Of a stretch of 6,575 bases of DNA, positions 1 to 6,400 are shown in pieces (within the stretch, counting starts at the first letter, position 1; each line of letters starts with the position of its first letter). The stretch is from an uncultured Saprospiraceae bacterium (GTDB taxonomy: Bacteria > Bacteroidota > Bacteroidia > Chitinophagales > Saprospiraceae): contig CALHUZ010000513.1 of assembly GCA_938039305.1 (NCBI GenBank), forward strand, positions 1 to 6,575, in the 5' to 3' direction. The notes under the pieces were generated by a model, which did no database searches, had not been told where the DNA came from, and saw only the letters and a program-made list of their open reading frames with translations. The translations under genes were made by a program, and so were the position numbers.

Positions 1-51
1 GAAGACATTCAAAAATCTATAAGGAATGAGAATCATCCTTATCTTCCAAAC

Positions 52-1476
52 ATGAAATACTTCACAATCACTCTACTCTACTGCTTTACATCATGCAGTC
101 AGCAGATGAATCCTCCCTCAGATACAAGCAAGACCAATCATGACTCAAAACCTAATATCATAGTCATCCTTCTCGATGATGCTGGATATGCAGACTTCGG
201 TTTTATGGGCAGCAAAGATCTGGAGACGCCTCATATAGATGCTTTAGCCAATGATGGCATCATCTTCACTGATGCGCATGTGTCGGCTTCTGTCTGTGCT
301 CCTTCAAGAGCTGGGCTGATGTCGGGGATGTATCAACAGCGGTTTGGTTTTGAGGCAAATGGTACTGGTGATGCACAGTCAGGAGATATCGGACTGGCCG
401 ATGATGTGGTTACTTTAGGGAGCGCTCTGAAAGCTCAAGATTATAAAACGATCGCTCTGGGCAAATGGCACTTAGGTGGGACAGAAAGTGATCATCCCAA
501 CAATAGAGGTTTCGATGAATTCTATGGATTCTTAGCAGGAAGTAGATCTTACTTTCCATTAGAGCGGCCCAGCAAAAATAGAATGTTGCAACACAATGGA
601 GAGCGCGTGGTCTTTGTTGGATATATGACAGATGTGCTTGGAGACGCTTCAGTCCGATATGTAGAAGAGAATAAAGACAAGCCTTTCTTTATGTATATTT
701 CTTACAATGCAGTCCATACACCTATGCATGCAAAAGAAGAACATTTAGAAAAGTACAAAGATCATCCAAGAAAAGAACTGGCAGCGATGACATGGTCTCT
801 TGATGAGAACATCGGAAAGCTCAGAAGTAAACTGAGCGGTCTTAACCTGCTTGACAACACGCTCATCTTTTTTCTAAGTGACAATGGTGGCGCCGGCAAT
901 AATGATTCAACTAATGGACCTTTAAAAGGATACAAGGGCAACAAATACGAAGGAGGACATCGGGTTCCTTTCATAGTAAGTTGGCCGAAGGAGATCAAAG
1001 GTGGAACACGGTATGAAGGATTAACTTCGTCACTTGACATATATGCTACAAGTGTTGCTGCATCTGGGCAATCTCTTTCTATCATGCCTCATCTCGATGG
1101 TGTCGATCTAATTCCAATTCTAAAAAACGAAAAGCCAGGCCCTCCACATAAAGCACTATTCTGGCGAAAGCTCGATGAAAGCGCCGCCAGATATGGCAAT
1201 CACAAACTGATATCACTCAAAGGCTTTGGAGGCAGATTTTATAATTTAGAAAATGACCTCGGCGAAACAACAGACGTTTCTAATCAACACCCAGCCGAAG
1301 TAGCAGCCATCAGAAATACAATGCGACAATGGGAAGCGAAGCTTATCTCTCCTCTGTGGTTAGAGGAACCTGAATGGATGGATGTTACTTATCATATTCA
1401 TCAGAGGTTGATGAGTAATCAAGAGATACTTTATAAGAATCCGCGGGCTATGAAAAGATATAAGGAGAGGAATTAG
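52..1476 (+). CDS. Exported Cys-type sulfatase (S1 family), probable lipoprotein
   Basis: A sulfatase of the alkaline phosphatase superfamily, 474 aa, predicted to hydrolyse sulfate esters, most likely on sulfated polysaccharides. Visible motifs: metal-binding DD at D42-D43 in LLDDAGYADFG; the formylglycine signature CAPSR with nucleophile C82, followed by AGLMSG; GKWHLGG with K138 and H140; H222 in NAVHTP; metal-binding DNGG at D277-N278; K295 and EGGHRVP at 300-306. The C-terminal subdomain has FYNLENDLGETTDVS (397-410). Length is normal for the family and the frame is intact. The N-terminus is a short hydrophobic segment ending FTSC, so C15 could be a lipidated Cys, although Phe at -3 departs from the usual lipobox. 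The ATG at 52 is chosen because the signal begins there. The frame is nevertheless open to base 1, and no clear Shine-Dalgarno precedes the ATG. C82 must be oxidised to formylglycine by a maturase encoded elsewhere. The natural substrate and sulfatase subfamily cannot be read from the sequence. Confidence 0.93.
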   Translation: MKYFTITLLYCFTSCSQQMNPPSDTSKTNHDSKPNIIVILLDDAGYADFGFMGSKDLETPHIDALANDGIIFTDAHVSASVCAPSRAGLMSGMYQQRFGFEANGTGDAQSGDIGLADDVVTLGSALKAQDYKTIALGKWHLGGTESDHPNNRGFDEFYGFLAGSRSYFPLERPSKNRMLQHNGERVVFVGYMTDVLGDASVRYVEENKDKPFFMYISYNAVHTPMHAKEEHLEKYKDHPRKELAAMTWSLDENIGKLRSKLSGLNLLDNTLIFFLSDNGGAGNNDSTNGPLKGYKGNKYEGGHRVPFIVSWPKEIKGGTRYEGLTSSLDIYATSVAASGQSLSIMPHLDGVDLIPILKNEKPGPPHKALFWRKLDESAARYGNHKLISLKGFGGRFYNLENDLGETTDVSNQHPAEVAAIRNTMRQWEAKLISPLWLEEPEWMDVTYHIHQRLMSNQEILYKNPRAMKRYKERN

Positions 1477-1519
1477 TAATGTCTTTAGGGAGACTTATCT
1501 GTATCCCCATTTATTTCAT

Positions 1520-2824
1520 TTAGAGCTTAATAAATGTTTTTGCAATAGCGGCTCGCTTTGTCTTATCTACAGCAACCTCATCAGCATATTTTTTCCAATT
1601 CAGTATCTTGTCAAAAATCTGTTGGATAATGCTGTTCGCCTTTTTTATGTTCATTGACTTAGCAATGCTCAAAAAATCATCCTTGGTTTGGCCTTTACGC
1701 TTACCATTAAGACTCAACGCATGTTGGCTTACCCAGACACTCTTAGGATCGTAAGCATAACAAATATCATAGGCAGGTGTTAGTGTCCAATCTTCACCTT
1801 GCTTCATTCTAAATGAAAAATTCTTTGTGTGATCGTCACAATTTCTTGCCAACACATTAAAGACCATGCGTCTAAACATTTGTTCTGCTTCTTGATAGTC
1901 TAATCTCAACGCCCTCATAGTCTGGAACAATTGCTCATAGCTGTAGCTATTCATGTCGTTGAAATCATAATGACTCATAGCGCACCAGGTTTGTACGTGA
2001 TGCCTAGTTTGGCTTCCTTCTCGGTCATACCGTTTGGTCATAAAATGCGCACGCTCATTTTCTTCTAACAATTTGCTTTCCATCATATCGATACCACAAT
2101 CAATAGCCATTAGATAGTAGGCCATTTCGATTCTGCCATAACCTAAGGAAGTACCAAATTGAGCATCACCTACACCATCCAATTTGATCAGCCAATGTTC
2201 AAATCCCTTGGGAGCATTGACTTGGCCAGATCTTACTTCTCCTGTTTTTTCATTATAAGCTATCACCGCCTTAGGCCTTGCGCCTCCTGCTGATGTACCA
2301 ATTTTTAGAATATCTAACATGGCTTGTTCTTCATCTTTGCTTAAGTCAGTGGTGAAGTCATCTCGTTTTTGCAGCATCTGTCTCGACATATCGACAAGCG
2401 TATCCATCTCTATTTTGTATGCGGTTTTCTTACTTACTATTTGAGTTGGCTCAAATTCTATAGCCCCCATGCCCCTTGATCCTATAAAACATAACTTTTC
2501 TACAGGATTCATAGAATCCACTGGTCGCCCTTGTTGCGCTAACCAAACATCGATCAGCTGATTCCCATACTTGTCAGGGAGCATGTCTGCTAATAGCCCT
2601 GGTAGTCCTTTAAATGTGTCGTAAGTATTTCCTCGGCCTGTACGAAGCTCCGGAAAATTATAAATATTGGCTCCTGCACTTATGGGCATTTTGAGAGGTG
2701 ATAAGTCCCAGTCTTTCTCAATAAATGATGGATCGTACTCAAAGCTTGCCAATTGTAGCCTATCATCCCAAGCTACGGCCCCTACTAGTTCTCCCCAAAC
2801 CTTTACGTATGCTGTTGTTATCAT
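1520..2824 (-). CDS. hipA: HipA-family Ser/Thr kinase toxin of a type II toxin-antitoxin system
   Basis: A 434-aa protein, full length against E. coli HipA (440 aa). Family members are PI3K-like Ser/Thr kinases; E. coli HipA phosphorylates glutamyl-tRNA synthetase and so triggers growth arrest. The N-terminal HipA_N (couple_hipA) region spans about residues 5-105 and HipA_C about 175-405. The glycine-rich ATP loop is GTSAGGARPK (176-185). By alignment S178 matches the E. coli autophosphorylation site S150, and K185 is the loop lysine. RYDREG (265-270) leads into the kinase core. The catalytic segment NCDDHTKN (328-335) gives D330 as the equivalent of catalytic D309, with K334 and N335. AYD (351-353) gives metal-binding D353. 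All expected active-site residues are present, so the kinase looks functional. The ATG shares one base with the hipB stop (TAATG), which implies translational coupling and co-transcription with hipB. The target of this kinase is unknown; the Glu-tRNA synthetase role is inherited from E. coli and not demonstrated here. Confidence 0.95.
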   Translation of the reverse strand: MITTAYVKVWGELVGAVAWDDRLQLASFEYDPSFIEKDWDLSPLKMPISAGANIYNFPELRTGRGNTYDTFKGLPGLLADMLPDKYGNQLIDVWLAQQGRPVDSMNPVEKLCFIGSRGMGAIEFEPTQIVSKKTAYKIEMDTLVDMSRQMLQKRDDFTTDLSKDEEQAMLDILKIGTSAGGARPKAVIAYNEKTGEVRSGQVNAPKGFEHWLIKLDGVGDAQFGTSLGYGRIEMAYYLMAIDCGIDMMESKLLEENERAHFMTKRYDREGSQTRHHVQTWCAMSHYDFNDMNSYSYEQLFQTMRALRLDYQEAEQMFRRMVFNVLARNCDDHTKNFSFRMKQGEDWTLTPAYDICYAYDPKSVWVSQHALSLNGKRKGQTKDDFLSIAKSMNIKKANSIIQQIFDKILNWKKYADEVAVDKTKRAAIAKTFIKL

Positions 2825-3183
2825 TACCAGGTAGATTCTTTCTTATTCGACAGATCCTTTTTTGATTTGGAAGGTCTAATTCTTACTTTGGATTTGCGTT
2901 GCACCTTTGCTAAGGCTAACGGACTTAACACTTCCTCATACCGAAATACCTCTAAAGGCTGTAGCTTATCTAATACTCTTAGCACCTGTATCAAGGTTTT
3001 AAGACTTCCCGATTCGCCACGTTCCAATAAACTTAATGTAGATCGACTGATCTTAGCTGCTTTTGCGATATACGCCTGGGTCTTATTTTGTTGCTGCCTT
3101 ACCTTCTTTATATAGTGACCTATCTCTTGTTCTATCGTTTCATCACTTAGAACATTCCAATTTTTGTATGATATATCAGTCAT
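2824..3183 (-). CDS. hipB: HipB-family antitoxin and autorepressor (XRE/Cro HTH)
   Basis: A 119-aa DNA-binding antitoxin. Family members neutralise HipA and repress the hipBA promoter as dimers. An XRE-type helix-turn-helix domain spans about residues 21-77, with the HTH core at 34-56 (KTQAYIAKAAKISRSTLSLL, then ERG). The protein is longer than E. coli HipB (88 aa) because of a C-terminal tail: SPLALAKVQ (87-95), then a strongly basic stretch with 11 Lys/Arg between K93 and K115, ending in Trp119. E. coli HipB also ends in a Trp within a flexible tail that contacts HipA and is needed for Lon turnover; the same use here is inferred. The ATG at 3183 lies inside the first of four candidate operators, consistent with autoregulation. 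No Shine-Dalgarno is visible in the AT-rich leader. hipA follows directly with a one-base overlap. It is an intact, ordinary antitoxin ORF apart from its basic tail. Confidence 0.93.
   Translation of the reverse strand: MTDISYKNWNVLSDETIEQEIGHYIKKVRQQQNKTQAYIAKAAKISRSTLSLLERGESGSLKTLIQVLRVLDKLQPLEVFRYEEVLSPLALAKVQRKSKVRIRPSKSKKDLSNKKESTW
3165..3182. promoter_or_regulatory. Candidate HipB operator O1 (overlaps hipB start codon)
   Basis: An 18-bp imperfect dyad, TGTATGATATATCAGTCA. The left half matches the consensus TGTATGA exactly; the right half matches TCATACA at 5 of 7 positions. It covers the hipB start codon and the first codons, so binding here would affect transcription near its beginning or access to the leader. 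Part of its conservation could come from coding, since it lies within hipB codons. Confidence 0.5.
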
Positions 3184-3205
3184 TATGATGGTTAAATTAA
3201 CTTAA

Positions 3206-3223
3206 TGAATGGTTTCTCATACA
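3206..3223. promoter_or_regulatory. Candidate HipB operator O2 (overlaps candidate -7 box)
   Basis: An 18-bp imperfect dyad, TGAATGGTTTCTCATACA. The right half is a perfect TCATACA; the left half matches TGTATGA at 5 of 7. Its centre is 41 bp from O1. It overlaps the end of the TACATTTG box and covers the expected transcription start, an ideal position for repression by HipB. Binding by HipB is inferred from position and repetition only. Confidence 0.55.
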
Positions 3224-3229
3224 AATGTA
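3222..3229 (-). promoter_or_regulatory. Candidate Bacteroidota-type -7 box for hipBA
   Basis: On the minus strand this reads TACATTTG, an exact match to the TAnnTTTG -7 element of Bacteroidota sigma-A promoters. Transcription would begin near 3215, giving a leader of about 30 nt before the hipB ATG. The -33 partner is weak: a TTTG lies at 3245-3242, but only about 12 bases upstream, shorter than the usual spacing of about 19. TATAAT hexamers also occur in the nearby palindrome but are not the usual signal in this phylum. Confidence 0.4.
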
Positions 3230-3251
3230 ATTCAAAACATTCAAACTGTCA

Positions 3252-3283
3252 CATATAATGTATGATATTTCATACATTATATG
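3252..3283. repeat. 32-bp perfect palindrome upstream of hipB
   Basis: Two exactly complementary 14-bp arms, CATATAATGTATGA (3252-3265) and TCATACATTATATG (3270-3283), flank a 4-bp centre TATT. The inner 18 bp are operator O3; the outer 7 bp on each side extend the symmetry beyond the repeated operator unit. It has no U-tract in either direction, so a terminator role is unlikely. Best read as a strong or extended protein-binding site. Confidence 0.85.
3259..3276. promoter_or_regulatory. Candidate HipB operator O3 (perfect dyad)
   Basis: TGTATGATATTTCATACA is a perfect dyad with 7-bp half-sites around a 4-bp centre and is the best match of the four. Its centre is 53 bp from O2, about five helical turns, and it sits upstream of the candidate hipB promoter. 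It forms the core of a longer palindrome (3252-3283). It is the likeliest primary HipB site. Confidence 0.65.
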
Positions 3284-3299
3284 ACAAATAGTGACTTTA

Positions 3300-3317
3300 A
3301 GCATGAATAATCATACA
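3300..3317. promoter_or_regulatory. Candidate HipB operator O4 (distal)
   Basis: An imperfect dyad, AGCATGAATAATCATACA. The right half is a perfect TCATACA; the left half matches TGTATGA at 5 of 7. Its centre is 41 bp from O3, the same distance as O1 to O2, which makes the four-site array mirror-symmetric (41-53-41). It is far upstream of the promoter, so it would act by cooperative binding or looping rather than by direct blockage. Confidence 0.5.
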
Positions 3318-3337
3318 ATAAATCCAAAAAATAATCC

Positions 3338-3400
3338 AGTCTAACTTCTGTTCTCTGACTCCTTACTTCTGTCTCGGATCTCGATTCTCAGCTCTCGACT
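3338..3400 (-). repeat. Degenerate 7-bp purine-rich tandem array
   Basis: Read on the minus strand from 3400 to 3338, the sequence divides without gaps into nine 7-base units. Examples are AGTCGAG, AGCTGAG, AATCGAG and ATCCGAG at the start, and ACAGAAG twice later (3372-3366 and 3351-3345). Units drift away from the ANNCGAG form with distance from the tricorn stop codon. The array begins four bases after that stop (3405) and lies outside any gene. Its period is not a multiple of three, so it is not a coding remnant in one frame. No function is recognised. Confidence 0.6.
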
Positions 3401-3404
3401 CTCT

Positions 3405-6400
3405 CTACTTCTTATTATTCTTAAACGACTTATCAGGATAAGCAGGCGGAGCAGGAACATCTCTCGGATCTTCTTTAATCAACATTTGAAGGTGTTCAAT
3501 AGCTTTATCTAATTGTGCATCTTGACCATTAAACGTAGCATGCGGGAGATTGTCTAATTCTATGTCTGGTACAAAGCCATGGCCTTCGATCAACCACTCG
3601 CCTTCTGCATAAACGCCATTCATCGGAGCGCGAGCAAGGCCATTGTCACTAAGGCGATTAGCGCTGTTGAGCCAGATCTCTCCTCCCCAAGTCCTTGTAC
3701 CTATCGTAACGCCCATACCCAATCTTCTAAATCCATCTGCAAATGCTTCTCCATCGCTATAGGTATTCTCATTGACCAGGACGACCATGTGGCCTCTGAA
3801 CGAATATGGCATATTCCAATAAGGTTCGCCAGATCTACTCTTCCAATACATCCAAGCTTTTCTAAGTAGCTTTTCTAAAATGAAGCTATCGATATTGCCT
3901 CCAAAATTATAACGGACATCTACGATGAGGCCTCTGCGATTAAAGACGGGATAGAATTCACGATAGAACTGACTGATGTCATTGCGGCCCATAGCACGTA
4001 GGTGGAAATAGCCGATGTCTTCATTGGACTGCTGGTCTACGTAGAGGCGATTCCCATATTCCCAATCACTGTAGCGGAGATTATAATCACTACCTACTGG
4101 AGTTACTATAGCTTCATATGTGGTCGATAATCTTTTCAATGAAAGCCTTACTTGCTTTCCAGCTTCGTTACGAATGAGTTCGCCTATGTCTGTGGCAGAT
4201 AGACTGCTTATGCCATTTACATGAGTGATGACATCGCCTACTCTAATATCAAGAAATGGATCATCGAGTGGTGACTTTTGCTCTGGATAATCAGGATCAG
4301 TTTTATAAATGTAGTCGATCTTAAATCCGCCCATTGCTTCATCTCTGCTGAAGAGACCACCGAGGTTCGCTACGATGATATTCTTGTTGTCGGATCTTAC
4401 GTCTCCACCCCTGACACTGGTGTGTAGTGCAGATAGCTCTCCTACGAATCTTCCAATTAGATCAGACAGTTCATTGCGAGTGGTGATGCGATCTACAAGC
4501 GGAAGGTATTTGTCATGCATGCCTTGCCAGTCAACTCCGTGCATATTCTTATCATAGAAGTAGTCTCTTTCCATACGCCATGCATCTGTAAATATCTGCT
4601 TCCAGTCTTTCTTAGGATCAATGGAAAACTTCCAACCGCTCAAGTCAATCTTAGAACCACTAAGATCACCTATTTTACCAGTGCCTGCAGTCGCCATATA
4701 ATATGAAGATCCTTTTCTAATCAATAGCTTCTTTCCATCATCCGTCATACTATAACTTCTGATGCCTGCAACCATCATCTTCGCTTCAACCTTTTCATTT
4801 CCAATCTTTACCACATAAAGGTGACGCTTTGCATCGACGCCTGTCTCACCTGAGATCATGTAGAGTGCTTTGCTATTGACTGATAGGCCTACATAATTTC
4901 CAGCTTTAACGGGAACTGCTTCGATCCTTTGTTGGATGCCATCTTTGTCAATAACTACTTTGACGCCACTGTCATCACTCTTGTCTGCATCCTTAGTGTC
5001 TGTCTTCTTATCTGTTTCTGTATTCTTCTCATCTGACTTTTTCTCATCTTCTTTCTCATCCGCATTTTCTAATTCGTCAGAAGGTCTGAATGGTGAGCGT
5101 TCGTTTTTCTGAAGTGCGATGTGGTAAATTTTTTCACTTGCATCGAAGTATGGCTCTGGTTGTCTTGTCCCCCATGGACTGCCAACAAGAGATGTAAAAC
5201 TTCTATCTGAGATAAAGTAAATGAACTTGCCATCTGGGCTCCATCGAGGATTAAAGCTATTAGCTCGATCAGTGGTCAAGTCAAATGATGAGCCATCATC
5301 CACATTATAAATTATAATCTGTGCCATGGTATTAGGTGCAGCTTGTACGTAGGCGAGCCATTTGCTATCCGGAGACCAAGAGAAATCTTGGATGCGTTCT
5401 TGGTTTTTTGAAATCTTAGTACTTACACCTGTAGAGATATCAAGGATGTACATGTTACTTTCTAAATCATCGTAGGCTATCATATTTCCGTCAGGGGAAG
5501 GAAGGCCCTCATATCGAAGTAGTGAGCCATCACTTGTGATCGTCTGATGATCTCCTAATCCATCACCAGGCATACTTATAAATTCAAATTCTCCGCTTTC
5601 ATCAGAGAGTGCAATCACGCGCTTTCCATCATGAGAAAATCTTGCATCGCGGTAACGGACATCATTCTTACTGGTAAATGAAATAGTCCTACCGCTTTTC
5701 ACCGGTGCAACAAATACACGACCACGCGCAGTAATTGCAATCTTGTCTCCATCGGGACTAGCATTTACGGAAGTGATATACCTACTCGGATTCTCCTCCC
5801 ACTTTTCTGATAACTGAGCAAGGTCTGTAGCGAGTGTGATATCAATCTTACTGGAAGCGTCTCTGGAGATGTCATACCGCCACAAGTCAGCGCCCATCTG
5901 ATAGACAATCACGCCATCAGATACCCCGCCAGTTACATTAGCATAGCGGACATCAAAATCTGCATGCTCGGTCTGTTGTCGCACATCGCCACCGTTGGTA
6001 TCCATGGACCATATATTCATCGTGCCATCTCTATCTGAGATAAAGTAAACGCGACCTTCATGAAGCATAGGATGATGACTCCCGCCGGTATAGTCAGTGG
6101 TCAACTTAATCGCCTCAGCACTGCCCTCGGTAAACTTCCAGATCTGTCTGGCAGTACCGCCTTTGTACCTCTTGGTGACATTGCGATGATAGGCAGGACG
6201 AACAAAATACACCGTGCGCCCATCATTACTAAAGCTCGCTTCACTCGCTTGATCCAGCGGTATAAATGTTCTAACCTTCGTATCGACATTGATCTTGACA
6301 AGCCGATTATCTGGTTTCTTATTGTAAGCTCTTGTGGCATAAACGATATGATTGTCAGCCGTCCAAGCATTTGCCAAGGACGCATCTCGCTCATATGTCC

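Noticed and set aside
26..55. Tiny ORF starting at ATG 26 after AGGA and ending in TGA overlapping the sulfatase ATG
   Set aside because: It has only nine codons and no recognisable leader-peptide features. The AGGA abuts its ATG with no spacing, so a regulatory upstream ORF is not supported.
1477..1519. Possible bidirectional terminator between the convergent sulfatase and hipA genes
   Set aside because: Only short stems are found: GGGA 1488-1491 with TCCC 1504-1507 around a 12-nt loop, and GTCT 1481-1484 with AGAC 1491-1494. Neither is stable nor followed by a T-tract, so no terminator is called.
3191..3201. Small palindrome GTTAA-A-TTAAC in the hipB leader
   Set aside because: Five-base arms in very AT-rich DNA are expected by chance, and it does not share the operator consensus.
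3184..3404. CRISPR-like repeat array or small RNA gene in the intergenic region
   Set aside because: The repeats are 18-bp dyads at uneven spacing and a 7-bp degenerate array. There are no repeat-spacer units of CRISPR size, and no hairpin followed by a T-tract that would mark a small RNA.
3579..3869. Plus-strand open frames within the tricorn-like gene (also 4375-4706 and 6060-6494), a plus-strand frame in hipB (2867-3115), and minus-strand frames at 762-1085 and 6101-6394
   Set aside because: They lie opposite or out of frame inside well-supported genes, show no recognisable domain, and lack their own upstream signals; treated as shadow frames.
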